The notes under the pieces were generated by a model, which was not told the DNA's origin, ran no database searches, and was given only the letters and a program-made list of their open reading frames with translations. Both the position numbers and the translations under genes were made by a program. This document shows positions 12,355 through 24,130 of a stretch of 64,000 nt of DNA, one piece after another (position 1 is the first letter of the stretch; the number at the start of each line of letters is the position of its first letter). The DNA comes from Nelumbo lutea (Eukaryota > Streptophyta > Magnoliopsida > Proteales > Nelumbonaceae), in contig JAKGHH010000005.1 of the NCBI GenBank assembly GCA_022828595.1, positions 62,615,655-62,679,654 on the forward strand. Direction: 5' to 3'.

Positions 12355-13005
12355 GTATGTATATATATCTTTATATAAATATATTTTGCAAAACAAAATC
12401 TCAACAATTGAAATCGATTGCCGACAGTCTTGGTTTCCATCGGAGAGAGTGCATCCTCGATCATTACCTTTGTTCGACAAAGGGGTTGATCCTGTCACTA
12501 TGATCACCCACTCAGATGAATTCTTGGACTGTCCCAACATACCCAAGTTTTGACCCCTACTAAGGATCTCACTGATTGGTACATCAAAGATAGCCAAATC
12601 TGACACCTAGTGTAGTATTATAATCGAGTCTAGGGGTCAGGTGCAAGTTTCTAGTTTTGCCCATCTATCTCCAAGGTCCAGGGCAATACTAGAAATCTAG
12701 TCCGGTTCAAAGGTTCTATTAATCCTACACTGCATGTGCTTCAGGTCTCACCCTGGTAGATGAGACAAGCCACCCCAACTGTTGGCAGCACACCAATGTC
12801 AGCCTTAGCAGGATAAATCTCCCCAGACTTACCCAATGGTTGTGAACATTCTAAACTAACACAAGTCTCATTAAGTGTCCAGTTTAAGGGTATTACACAG
12901 AAACACACCACAAAAACATGAATCAAATGTGTACTTTATTCATTTACAATAAATTCATAATGTACATATTTCTGATTGAAGCTAAGGGAATACAACTGTC
13001 TAACA
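11007..13005 (-). repeat. 3' LTR of minus-strand Copia (1999 bp)
   Basis: Bounded by TG...CA on the plus strand and by the polypurine tract at 13006. It contains a TATA-like TCTATAAAAGGAGG on the minus strand (about 11562-11577), which could be the element's core promoter. A long TA repeat lies at 12296-12349. Short ORFs here (for example those made of Tyr-Ile repeats across the TA tract) are not genes. Confidence 0.9.
12296..12349. repeat. (TA)n microsatellite in Copia LTR
   Basis: About 54 bases of almost pure TA. The matching place in the 5' LTR (19557-19576) has a much shorter interrupted tract, and the other Copia (near 3150) has a short one. The tract therefore changed length after the two LTRs were made identical by reverse transcription. 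Confidence 0.9.
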
Positions 13006-13021
13006 GCTCCCACTTGCACTT
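13006..13021 (-). other. Polypurine tract of minus-strand Copia
   Basis: Reads AAGTGCAAGTGGGAGC on the minus strand, directly next to the 3' LTR start TGTTAG. Confidence 0.8.
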
Positions 13022-15965
13022 AGGTCCAATCCGGTATAAGCCGAAGTCCCATACTTTCCATGTGTTTCATAAACACTTTCTGTGATAGTGGCTTAGTCAA
13101 TGGGTCTACCACATTCGCCGCTGATGCTACGTCTTAATATCATCCTCCCGTATGTCCAGTGTTGTCATACAATAGTGGAAGGGTGATGTTTGCTGAATTC
13201 CAAATTTATGAATGAACACCTTCATTCATAAGGCAGCCTCACTTACGGCATTGCGCTCGGCTTGGGTTGTGGACTATTAATTTGCTACTCAGGACCCCTA
13301 TTTTTTGGCATTCAGGAAACAACACACGATCCTATTATGAAAACATATCCAGATGTAGACTTTCTATCATCCGGATCCGACTGAAAATCCACATCTGTAT
13401 ATCCTTGGATCTGTAGTGAACTACCATCGAATACTAGACAAAACTCTTTTGTCCTTCGAAGGTACTTAAGTATGCATTTCATAGTAGTCCAATGCTCTTG
13501 CCCTAGGTTGGCCTGGAATCTGTTTACTACACTCACTGCCTGGGCGATGTTAGGGCGAGTGCACAGCATGGCATACATGATTCTCCCTACGGCTGAGGCA
13601 TAGGGAATGCCTTTCATGCTCTCGATCTCTTCAGAGGTCTTCGGAGACATCTTATTGGAGAGATTGACTCCATGCGTAAAAGGAACATTTTCTTTCTTGG
13701 AGTTTTCCATGCTGTATCTCTTGACTATTTTGTCAATATAAGCAGATTGGGATAATCCTATTATCCACTTTGATCTATCTCTATAGAGTCGAAGACCTAG
13801 TATATAAGAGGCTTCTCCAAGGTCTTTCATGTAGAATTGCTATGATAGCCATACTTTTATTGTAGTTAACATGCTTACATCATTCCCAATGAGTAGAATG
13901 TCATCTACATACAGAACCGGAAACGTAACCTTGTCACCATTGGTCTTCCTGTAAACACAGGGTTCATCCGGATTCTGCTCAAAATCAAACTTTTTGACTG
14001 TAGAGTCAAATCGGATGTTCCAACTTCTAAAAGCTTGCTTGAGTCCATATATGGATCTATTCAACTTACAGACCATGTGATCCTGACCCGTAGCTACAAA
14101 ACCTTGCAGTTGCTGCATATAGATATCTTCAGTAAGATCTCCATTCAGGAATGCAATTTTGATATCCATCTGCCAAATCTCATAGTCATAGTAAGCTACT
14201 ACAACTAGCAGGATCCTAATGGATTTAAGCATGGCCACGGGCAAAAATGTTTCCTCATAATCGATGCCTTCTTTCTGAGTGTATCCTTTCACCACTAGAC
14301 GAGCTTTGTAGGTCTCAACCTTGCCATCGGGGCCCTTCTTCCTCTTGTAGATCCATTTGCAACCAATTGCTTTTACCCCGGAGGGCGGATCCACCAGAGT
14401 CCAGACTCCATTGTTCTCCATTGAGTCCATCTCAGCTCTCATGGCATCTACCCATTTAAGGGAGTCTATGTCCAACATAGCTTCCGTATAAGTCACAGGA
14501 TCCTCTTCACTAGCCAAGGTTTCAACGAGGTAACTATCCTGATCATAACCAAAATAGACCGGCGGCCTGGACACCCGGGTAGATCTTCTAGGTTGGTCAC
14601 TACCTAAAACTTGTGGGACACCTCCCACTGCATCTGAGCTCTCCTCATCAAGAACAATTTCCTGACGAAGATTTTCCAGGATGTAGTCATTTTCCAAGAA
14701 TTGTGCATTCTGACTGCAGAAAACCTTCTGCTCACTTGGATCATAGAATATGTAGCCCACTGAGCCCTTTGAGTAGCCTACGAATAGGCAACGACTGGTC
14801 TTGGATTCCAATTTGTCCGGATTCATTCTTTTAATGTGAGCCGGACAATCTCAAATCTTTAAGTGTTGTACACTTGGTTTCTTTCCGGTCCAAAGCTCAT
14901 AGGGAGTCTTAGGAACCAATTTGGTTAGAACCCGGTTCAGCACGTATATCATAGTCTAATGCGTATCCCCAAAAAGATGTGGGTAACTCTGAATGGATGA
15001 GAAGTGACTGGACCATATCTAATAGGGTCCTATTCCTCCTCTCTGAAACACCGTTAAGTTGTGGTGTAGCAGGAGGAGCTAACTGTGATACTATCCCATT
15101 TACCTTTAAGTAGTCCCTAAATTCGTCAGAGAGATATTCCGCCTCGATCTGATCGAAGAGACTTAATTTCTCTCCCTAACTGTTTCTCGACCTCTTGTCT
15201 GAACTCTTTGAACTTTTCAAAGGATTCAGACTTATGTCTCATTAGGTACACGTAACCATACCGAGAATAGTCATCGATGAATATAATGAAATACACGTGT
15301 TGGTTACGGGTCCTAACACTCAGGGGACCACATACATCAGTATATATAAGGTCAAGTGTGCCTGTACATCTTTCAGGCTTACCGTTAAATAGCCTCTTTG
15401 TCATCTTACCCTGAAGGCAAAGCTCACAAGTGGGAAGATCTTCTACAATTAGAAAATCCAAAGGACCATCCTTTACCAATCTTGTGATTCAGTCAATACC
15501 GATATGGCCAAGTAGGTAATGCCACAGGCACGTGGGATTAGCTGTATCACGTGCTCTTTTCTTGGGGATTTCAGCCGACGTAGTTTCATCTACGTTAGTT
15601 TCTAGATAAGGATATAGAACATAGAGACCGTTCTCCAGTTCCCCATATGCGATGAATTTATTGTTTTTTTTAATAATAATCGTATTACTAAAAAAGACAG
15701 AATATCCATCCGCACACAGTTTTGAGATAGAAATCAAATTTCTTCTAAGATTTTGCACAAAAATACAATCTTTAAGTACAATATTTCCTTCTCTAAATTT
15801 TAATTCTACGGTGCCCATTGCCACAGCTGCAACGCTTGCAGAAGTCCCCAAGTAGAGCATCACTTCTCCATCATTCAACCTTCTGCTTACCTTGAAGCCC
15901 TGTAGTGAGTTGCATGCATGAGTTGAAGCCCCAGAGTCAATGCACCAGGATGCAGAAGTCACCAA
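13022..15965 (-). pseudogene. Copia pol pseudogene (protease, integrase, RT, RNase H)
   Basis: Minus-strand order: aspartic protease with DSGAST near 15930, GAG-pre-integrase with the CLWHYLLGHIG and CELCLQGKMTKR zinc-ligand pattern (15550-15400), integrase core (YTDVCGP, FIDDYSRYGY, 15380-15230), and integrase C-terminus (14826-14700; CRCLFVGY). Then comes RT (14450-13840) with an intact YVDD at 13900-13911 (YVDDILLIGND), and RNase H (13830-13312). After 13310 the RNase H end is badly degraded; only scraps such as the final GLDL match. Frame breaks near 15480, 15120, 14830 and 13835 separate the readable parts. It is better preserved than the Copia at 1-2510 because the RT active site survives. 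Confidence 0.9.
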
Positions 15966-16786
15966 TAAGTTGGTTTCTATGACACAAGATTCGCAATTAC
16001 CTTTCTTGGATTCCAGGTACTGAGGACAGTTCCTCTTCCAGTGGTCGATTTGTTTGCTGAAGTGACATGCATCTGCTGTCCTGTCCTTCTTCTACTTCTT
16101 GGGCTTGGTAATCTTCTTCTGAGGCTTCATTGCTTTCCTCCTTTTCTTGCTCATTTTGTTAGCTTCAACAAGCATCACCATAGGCTCATCCTTCTTAATT
16201 AAGTCCTCGGCCCTTTGCAACATATTACTGAGCTCTTGGACGCTGACATTCAGCTTGTTCATATTGTAGTTTAATATGAACCCATTGAAGGAAGAGGGCA
16301 AGGAGTTCAGAATGGCATCTACTTGAGTGCCAAGATCTAGCCCGGATCCAAGGGCTTCTAGCTCGTTAATGTATCCCATCATCCAAAGACAATGGTCGTG
16401 AACTTTCGGCCCCTTGGACATCTGAGCGGTCATGAACATTTTCAAGACCTTCTGCCGAGTAGAACAGTTTTGCTCTTCGTACACTATTTTCAGACTGTCC
16501 AATATGCCCTTAGCAAGTTCAATCTGATCGAACTGCCTCTGTATTGAGTTGTCCAAAGAAGCAACGACATAGCAGCGGGCTAGGGAGTTTTTATCCTCCC
16601 ATCTTAGAATTCTCTCCTACGAGCTTCAAAAGCTCTATCACCCGGACGCTCTGGGGTAGGAGACTTGACTACCTTGTCCAATTTTTCAGATGTTAAAACC
16701 AGCATTAGGTTACAGTACCAGTCGACATAGTTTGGGCCCTTAAGCTTGTTGTCATCAAGAAGCTTTGCAAATTGTCCGTTTGCCAT
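15966..16786 (-). pseudogene. Copia gag pseudogene
   Basis: Starts MANGQFAKLLDDNKLKGPNY at 16786 and matches the copia-type gag (UBN2) family: WYCNLMLVLTSEKLDKVV, then LGSGLDLGTQVDAILNSLP, then a Lys-rich end near 16092. A stop at 16604 and a frame change near 16560 break it. The zinc knuckle near 16060-16020 reads CHFSKQIDHWKRNC, so one of the usual cysteines is serine. The start is chosen because the plus-strand copy at 20243 begins with the same MANG. Confidence 0.85.
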
Positions 16787-18248
16787 TTTTTGATAAAATA
16801 GCAAATATTAGTCAACAACCTTATTTGATTCATGTTCATATCACAGACATGGATTTTAGTCTATGTTCTATTCTCATTTGTTCATCTCTGAGTTTTCCCT
16901 CCTTCTCAGGGACGGAGACAGCGACTTATCTCTGGAAATATGGGAAACCACATAGGGTGCATGGAGCCAACTGTTTCAATTGCAAAACCCCACCACCTTT
17001 CTATGAAGGATCATATCCACTCATCATATGAGTTTTCCCTTTGGCCTCTATTAGACAAGGTTCAGAGCCGTTTTCAGGTAAACCTTTCTGTCTAGTGAGT
17101 GCTCACCCATCATATTCATGAATGCCAAGGTACCGTGAGAGAATTCCCATTTTCTAGTGAAGCCCCTCCCACACCGGTCTATGATACCCCTATCATCTTA
17201 TTAAACACTTAGACAAGCCCAACAGCAAATTAATAGCCCATTTTCTGGTGCATTTCCTCATTACTGAAGGACCCACCCTCATGCTAATGATGGAAGGCCT
17301 TTAGAAAGTTTATTACATGAATCTCCCTATCACGTGCACTCATATTTACTAGAGGGAACAAGAATTACGCCCTAGTTTATTTTAGGTCAAACCAAAGTGG
17401 CTCCCACTAACTTTCATAAAGCCAGATTTTGGTGGGCCTAAATCGGCTAGGGTTCCGCATGTAACCTCTTCAGGAGGTGTGGGTCCCACCATTGAGGGAG
17501 GTCATCCAATGACCAGGAGGGACACCATGGCAATGATGTGCATTCAACCATGGTGTGCGCAAGAGCCACTATCGAATCTGCATGGTCCAAGTACTTATGG
17601 CCCATGAACGTAGCACATCTCACATCCATACATCACATGCAGGGAGGAATTGATCCAATCAATTAATTATCTGTAAAAACCCATTTGAATCCCATGTTAA
17701 TCCATAATATTAACAATTAACATCTCACATCCATACATCTCAGTCAATCCAGGGTTGTTCGTACAATCCATCCTGCAAAACAGAGGTTAGATCACAAAAT
17801 GCAGTTTCACAAACTACAAATCGCAGGTAGCGAATGTCCCATCTGTGAAATCTCCTTCCTTGCGCCGCCATCTTCGATCCAAAAAATAAATAGAAAACTT
17901 AATTTCTATTATAATTACATCAGATTGAATACCTAATACATTGAGTCTAAAAAATAAAAAAAAATATTTGCAGACCAAATGTAATGAATAAATCAAGAAA
18001 CTGCAAATCTTGTAGGTTCCCTACGCAAACCAAGAATTCGATCTCCTCTTGTATGAACAACCCATAAATCAAAAAAATCATAAAGAACTATTCTAAACAA
18101 TAATCAGATTTATATAAAATTTAATTTCAGATTATTCGCCCATAATTTTGGGAGCAAATTCCCAAAACACTTATCTGCACAAATTGGGTAGAACACCTTC
18201 TACCCATTTGCACAGGTTCAGATCTGAATTAAAAAGATTTCAAGATTT
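16787..18248 (-). other. Untranslated leader of minus-strand Copia
   Basis: About 1.46 kb between the primer site and gag. No coding similarity is visible. Part of it (17015-17075) matches the start of the nested plus-strand fragment at 19963-20040, which confirms that it belongs to the element. Confidence 0.75.
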
Positions 18249-18268
18249 GAACCATGGCTCTGATACCA
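18249..18268 (-). other. Primer-binding site, initiator Met-tRNA type
   Basis: Minus-strand reading one base after the LTR is TGGTATCAGAGCCATGGTTC. TGGTATCAGAGC is the standard initiator-methionine tRNA complement used by plant Copia elements. Confidence 0.9.
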
Positions 18269-18269
18269 C

Positions 18270-19962
18270 TGAAGGGATGGGATATCCATCACATGGACGC
18301 CCAAGTCTTGCAGAATGAACTAGGCGAATTTCAAAAATTTCTCCCATCTTTGCAGGGAATCGAATTCCCTATTTTAGAAAAACAAATTTTCAATGATCAA
18401 TCTTGAATCATGAACCAAACCAGATCTGAACCAAAAGGAGTAGGAGGGAGGATGTACCTGATATAGAGAATTAGAATCTCCCAATATAGGTGTTCACACA
18501 CAAGGAAGGATCCAAAGACTGCTCCCACTAAAGATGGCGCAGTGTAGGATGGAGCAGAACCAGCAGTGTCCTTCCAAAAGAACTTGACCCTTCGCAAGAA
18601 TCAATTGGATGGCTTGTGAGTACAGCTCTAATCAATCTTTTCCCAAAAGATTGGTATCAAAATCAGATCTTGATTTCTCCCAAGAACTGGAGATCGAACT
18701 GAAGGTAATGGCGGTGGTAGGAATGAGGCAACAAGAGAGATTTCGCAGGGTGCAAAATTCTCTCTTCTTGTGATTTCAGCTCTGAAGAGAATTGAACATC
18801 AATCTTTAAAGGTTGCCGCCCCCTCCTCCTTTTATTGATTTAAAGGGATCAACTTCTAATCCTATTAGGAGCTGCTGATCCAAATCATATTTGGATTAGA
18901 GTCCCTTTAAGTGATAAGGGAGAACCCTTATCTTATCTGTAGATCATATCAGCCATCTCCTAATCTAATTAGGAGACTTCCAGATCTAAATCTTATTTAG
19001 ATCTTGGACTCTCTAAGTGGATAGGGTCTAGGCCCAATCCTATCAGCTGATCAATCTCAGAATTCTCCCCTTTTAATTGACTGATCAAATTAGCCTAGTT
19101 CAAAATGGGCTTAAGGCCCATTTAAGGTTATGTACTCACTTAGCCTTCCAAACTGCTACCCAGTTGGACTTCCTTGTATGGTGTGGGACCCAAACATTGA
19201 TCTACACATCAGCCACATGGGTTCAGCCCAGCCTTTGTTACAAGGCCTAGTCGAATACACTGTTATGGACAGTGCACCCTGTGAAACCCATCTTATGGGA
19301 TCTATGGGCCCAACACTTACCCTAAGTGGTCCCTAGGCCAAGCCACCTTGTAACACCTAGGGACTGTGGGCAGATGCAAGATTAGCCCATCAGGTATTAT
19401 CCTTAATTGTCTTACACTTAACCTTTCAGCCCATAATGATCAAACACTGCTCGACAAGGGAGGACCTCTCCCTCGACTGCAAGGAACAGTGTTGCACTCT
19501 CTGCTTACATGGATCTTGGGAATTAAAACCTTTTTACAAATCATTTCGAAACCATAACATATATATATATATATTATATAAATATATTTTGCAAAACAAA
19601 ATCTCAACAATTGAAATCGGTTGCCGGTAGTCTTGGTCTCCATCAAAGAGAGTGCATCCCCGATCATTACCTTTGTCTGACAAAGGGGCTAATCCTGTCA
19701 CTATGATCACCCACTCAGATGAATTCTCGGACTGTCCCAACATACCCAGGTTTTGACCCTCGCTAAGGATCTCACAGATTGGTACATCAAAGACAACCCA
19801 ATCCGACACCTAGTGTAGTATCATAATCGAGTCTAGGGGTTAGGTGCAACTTTCCAGTTTTGCCCATCTATCTCCAAGGTCCAAAGCAATACTGGAAATC
19901 TGGCCCGGTTCAAAGGTTCTATTAATCCTACACAGCATGTGCTTCGGGTCTCACCCTGGTAG
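18270..19962 (-). repeat. 5' LTR of minus-strand Copia, larger piece
   Basis: Aligns with 11007-12759 of the 3' LTR up to CCCTGGTAG, where the nested fragment begins. The rest of the LTR resumes at 22631. Confidence 0.9.
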
Positions 19963-20242
19963 TTTTACCTTGTCTGACAGAGGCCAAAGGGAAAACTCAT
20001 ATGATGAGTGGATGTGATCCTTCACAGAAAGGTGGTGGGGTTATGCAGCTGAAACAGTTGGCTCCATGCACCCTATGTGATTTCCCACATTTCCAGAGAC
20101 AACCCGTAGTCTCCATCACTAAGAAATGAGGGAAATCTCAGAGATGAATAAATGGAAATGGATTGTAGATTAAAATCCATATCTATGAAATGAACATGAA
20201 TCAAATTAGGTTGTGGACTGATGTTTGCTCTTTTATCAGAAA

Positions 20243-20938
20243 ATGGCAAACGGATCTTTTGCAAAACTACTTGATGACAACAAGTTGAAGGGCCCAAACT
20301 ATGCTGATTGGTACAGGAACCTTATGCTGGTCCTAGCTTCTGAAAAGCTGGACAAAGTGGCAAAGAATCCTGCCCCGGAGCGTCCGGGTGATAGGGCTTC
20401 TGAGGCCCGAAGGAGAGACTATCAAGAATGGGAGGAGAAAAACTCCCTTGCCCGGTGTTACATCATTGCCTCCTTAGACAACCCGATACCGAGGCAGTTC
20501 GATCAGATCGAACTTGCCAAAGACATATTGGACAGTCTCAGGACAATGTATGAAGAGCAGAATCGTTCTACTCGACAAAAGGTCTTGAAACAGTTCATGA
20601 CCGCACAAATGTCCAAGGGTCAACAAGTTCACGACCATTGTCTTCGGATGATGGGATACATCAACGAACTGGAGGCTCTTGGATCCGGGCTGGACCTTGC
20701 TACCCAGATAGATGCTATCCTTAACTCTTTGCCTCCTTCCTTTAATCCGTTCATCATGAACTATAACATGAACAAGCTGAATGTCAGCTTACAAGAGCTC
20801 AGCAATATGTTGCAAAGAGCTGAGGAACTGATTAGAAAGGATGAGCCTGTAGCCATGCTTGTTGAAGCTGGCGAGACAGGCAAGAGAAAGAGGAAGGCAA
20901 AGAAGCCTCAGAAGAAAGCCACTAAGAGCAAGAAGTAG
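20243..20938 (+). pseudogene. Copia gag (nearly intact) in nested fragment
   Basis: Open from MANGSFAKLLDDN (20243) to a stop at 20936-20938, about 231 residues. It matches the copia-type gag family: YRNLMLVLASEKLDKVAK, YEEQNRSTRQKVLKQF, LGSGLDLATQIDAILNSLP, and a basic Lys/Arg C-terminus. The stop falls just before the zinc knuckle, which follows in the next codons as CHFYKKTGHW, stop, RNC. It is therefore interrupted rather than complete. In an active element this domain would form the virus-like particle coat. Confidence 0.85.
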
Positions 20939-22247
20939 AAGAAAGACAAAGCATCGGATGCATGTCACTTCTACAAGAAGACCGGCCACTGGTAAAGGAA
21001 TTGTCCTGCCTACCTGGAATCCAAGAAAGGTAACTTCGAAACTTGTGTTATAGAAACCAATTTGTTGGTAGCTTCTGCTTCCTGGTGTATTGACTCCGGG
21101 GCTTCGACTCATGCTTGTAACTCACTGCAGGGGTTCAAGGTAAGCAGAAGGCTGAGTGATGGAGAAGTCACACTCTTCTTGGGGACTACTGCAACTGTTG
21201 CAGCCGCGGCCATAGGAACCGTGGAATTAATTTCTAGAGAAGGAATAATTGTACTGAAAGACTGTCTTTATGTGCAAAATTTAAGGAGAAATTTGATTTC
21301 TGTCTCAAAACTGTGTGCAGATGGTTATTCTGTCTTCTTTAGTAATACAATTACTGTTAAAAGAAACAACAGATTCATCGCATACGGGGAACTGGAGAAC
21401 GGTCTCTATGTTCTACATCCTTCTCTAGAAACTAACATAACCGAAACTACGTCGGCTGAAATCCCTAAGAAGAGAGCTCGTGATACAGTTAATCCCACAT
21501 GTCTGTGGCATTATCGACTTGGCCACATCGGTGTTGACCGAATCACAAGGTTGGTAAAGGATGGTCATTTGGATTTTCTAACTATAGAAGATCTTCCCAC
21601 TTGTGAGCCTTGCCTACAAGGCAAGATGACGAAACGGCCATTTAACGGTAAGCCTGAAAGATGTACGGGCACACTTGACCTAATACATACTGATGTATGT
21701 GGTCCCCTGAGTGTTAGGACACAAAATCAACACGTGTATTTCATCACCTTCACAGATGATTTTTCACGATACGGTTACGTGTACCTAATGAGACACAAGT
21801 CTGAATCCTTTGAAAAGTTCAAAGAGTTTAGACAAGAGGTCGAGAAACAGTTAGGGAGAGAAATTAAGGCCCTTTGATCAGATCGAGGTGGCGAGTATCC
21901 CTCTGACGAATTCAGGAACTACTTAAAGGACAATGGGATAGTATCACAATTAGCTCCTCCTGCTACACCACAACTTAACGGTGTTTCGGAGAGGAGGAAT
22001 AAGACCTTATTGGATATGGTCCGGTCGCTTCTCATACACTTAGAGTTACCCACATCCTTTTGGGGTTACGCATTAGAGACTGCGATTTATGTGCTGAATC
22101 GGGTTCCAACCAAATCGGTTCAGAATACTCCATATGAACTTTGGACCGGAAAGAAACCAAGTGTCAGACACTTGAAGATTTGGGGTTGTCCAGCACACGT
22201 TAAGAGAACGAGTGCAGACAAGATGGAATCCAAGACCAGCCGTTGCC
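20939..22247 (+). pseudogene. Copia protease-integrase remnant in nested fragment
   Basis: A long open stretch 21062-21877 (271 residues) holds the aspartic protease motif DSGAST (about 21094), the HxxxH and CxxC zinc ligands of GAG-pre-integrase (CLWHYRLGHIG, CEPCLQGK) and the integrase core start (HTDVCGP, FTDDFSRYGY). A stop near 21876 and a frame change split off the 22010-22240 part ([19 protein letters not shown]). Pol ends abruptly inside the CRCxFIGY motif at about 22247, where LTR sequence begins. Confidence 0.85.
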
Positions 22248-22629
22248 AATTCTTTGAGAAAGGATTGAAAAGGAAGCTGTGCTCACGTTCCATCCTGCTG
22301 TTTCTTGCGAAGGACAGAGTTCTTGGGGAAGAACACTGCTGATTCTGCTCCATCCTGCACTGCGCCATCTTCAGTGGGAGCAGTCTTTGGATCCTTCCTT
22401 GGGCGTGAACACCTTCGTTGGGAGATATTGCTTCTCCGTATCAGGTATTATTCTCTCCCTTTCCTTTTGGTTCAGATCTGGTTCAGTTTAAGGTTCAAGA
22501 TTTATCCTTGAAAATGTGATTTTCTAAATAGGGAATGTGATTCCCAGTTGAAGGGAGAGAAAAATTTTTGAAATTCGCCCCTTATTCCGCAATCTTTGGG
22601 CGTCCATGTGATGGATCTCTCAACCCTTT
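22248..22629 (+). repeat. 3' end of a Copia LTR in nested fragment
   Basis: Matches the last 380 bp of the family LTR (compare 4140-4458, and 11007-11390 reversed), ending near CCCTTTA where the family ends CCCTTCA. Confidence 0.8.
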
Positions 22630-22630
22630 A

Positions 22631-22876
22631 GTTGAGACAAGCCACCCCAATAGTTGGCAGCACACCAGTGTCAGCCTTGGCAGGATAAATCTCCCCAGAG
22701 TTACCCAGTGGCTATGAACATTCTAAACTAACACAAGTCTCATTAAGTGTCCAGTTTAAGGGTATTACATAGAAACACACCACAGGAACATGAATAAAAT
22801 GTGTACTTTATTTATTTACAATAAATTCATAATGTACATATTTCTGATTGAACTAAGGGCATACAACTGTCTAACA
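22631..22876 (-). repeat. 5' LTR of minus-strand Copia, outer piece
   Basis: Matches 12760-13005 of the 3' LTR and ends CTAACA at 22876, followed by the GTTCG duplication. Confidence 0.9.
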
Positions 22877-24130
22877 GTTCGGTTTCTAGTTCGAACGATT
22901 TGATCATTCAATCCGAACGGTCGGCTTGTTCTAACAAAAAAAATTAAAAAAATTAAAAAATGGTCAAATTTGTTCGAATGGTTAACCAGTCGGTTCAACG
23001 GTTTACTAACCAATGATTTAAAATTATAGTGAAACGTTGAAACTTTTTTTAATGTAAGGGTTCGACTATGATGTAGAAAAAATATAATATCTAAAAAACT
23101 TCCGACCAATCAAATGGACTCATAAACATGGTAGCCAATTAGGTGTTATTTATCAAAATTTATGGGTGGGTTTTGATTGGTCAAAACCTTTCCCATACCA
23201 TATTTTTTCTGCATCATAGATTTTCCTGCAAAAGAAAGAGGAAAAAAACAAACAATTCCATAAAAACTTTAGTCCTCCCAAAATACCCCTAGGCCCCGTT
23301 TGCTTTTCGGTAAGTTATTTATCCTAATAATTTTTTCTTAGGAAACATTTACTTGGGTAAGTGCATTTGCCTATGTTCTTTTATTTCCTAGGTAAATAAG
23401 GTAATGACCATTTTAGCCATAAAAATTCATTATTAAAAGGGACATTTTTGTCACATTCAAGTGTTAGCAACTTTCCCCCCTAAGCGGGAAAGTTATTTAC
23501 CCACCTATGAGATGGGTATCACTTATCAGGGAAAAGTGTTAGCAACGGGTAAATGATATCCAAGAAAATAAACTTTCTCTAGTCCCCACATAAATCTGAA
23601 AAATGAACATGGGATTCTTGGTCCATGGGAACCAAAATCCCATTGACCAACTTCCCCCCTCTCAAAATGCAAAAAAAGAACGCCCCCCTAAAGTTGGGAC
23701 CTTATACATATCACAATCAATTGTGCAAGGTGAAAGATGGGAATAATGTTATTTATGTAAAATTTTATCGTCGATTTGCATTTGTTTTCAATGTAAATAC
23801 AGACCGGTGTAAAATTCCACTCTTAGTCCATATTTCCACGTGTTTGTTTTCGGTGTAACCCATTGGTTAAATTTTCATCGATTTTATCAATATATTTTTA
23901 TATCGATTATTAAGGGAAAATTTATGATTCAAATTTATATCAAAACCCACCCATGAATTTCGATAATTAACACTGATTGTCTACCACGTTATTGGTCAAA
24001 AGTTTTTCAGACATAATATCTTTTCCATATCATAGTCGAACCCTTCTTTTGCTTTACATAAGTTTGAAACCTTTTCCAGCCTAAAGATAAGAAACACAAG
24101 TTTTAAAGTAGTTTGAAAAGTGAACCATGT

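Larger units (their letters stand above)
19963..22630 (+). mobile_element. Rearranged plus-strand Copia fragment nested in the 5' LTR
   Basis: The minus-strand LTR is broken after CCCTGGTAG and resumes with TTGAGACAAGCC. In between lies, in opposite orientation, a Copia piece: part of the untranslated leader (19963-20242), gag, protease, and integrase up to about 22247. An abrupt join to the last 380 bp of an LTR follows (22248-22629). The LTR start, the rest of pol and the 5' LTR are missing. The trinucleotide TAG occurs at both junctions. It belongs to the same family as the two other Copia elements in the window, and its reading frames are the best kept. Confidence 0.85.
11007..22876 (-). 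mobile_element. Full-length Ty1/Copia retrotransposon with about 2-kb LTRs and TSD GTTCG
   Basis: On the plus strand the element runs from TGAAGGG (11007) to CTAACA (22876). It is flanked by the perfect 5-bp duplication GTTCG (11002-11006 and 22877-22881). On the minus strand the order is: 5' LTR (22876 to 18270, split by a nested insertion at 19963-22630), primer site, long untranslated leader, gag, protease, integrase, RT, RNase H, polypurine tract, 3' LTR (13005 to 11007). The paralogous block at 40732-47191 retains the unoccupied site, around 42935. Coding parts are broken, so the element is not autonomous. Confidence 0.93.

Noticed and set aside
12262..12606. Several ORFs with Tyr-Ile repeats on both strands
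   Set aside because: Artefacts of the TA microsatellite within a Copia LTR.
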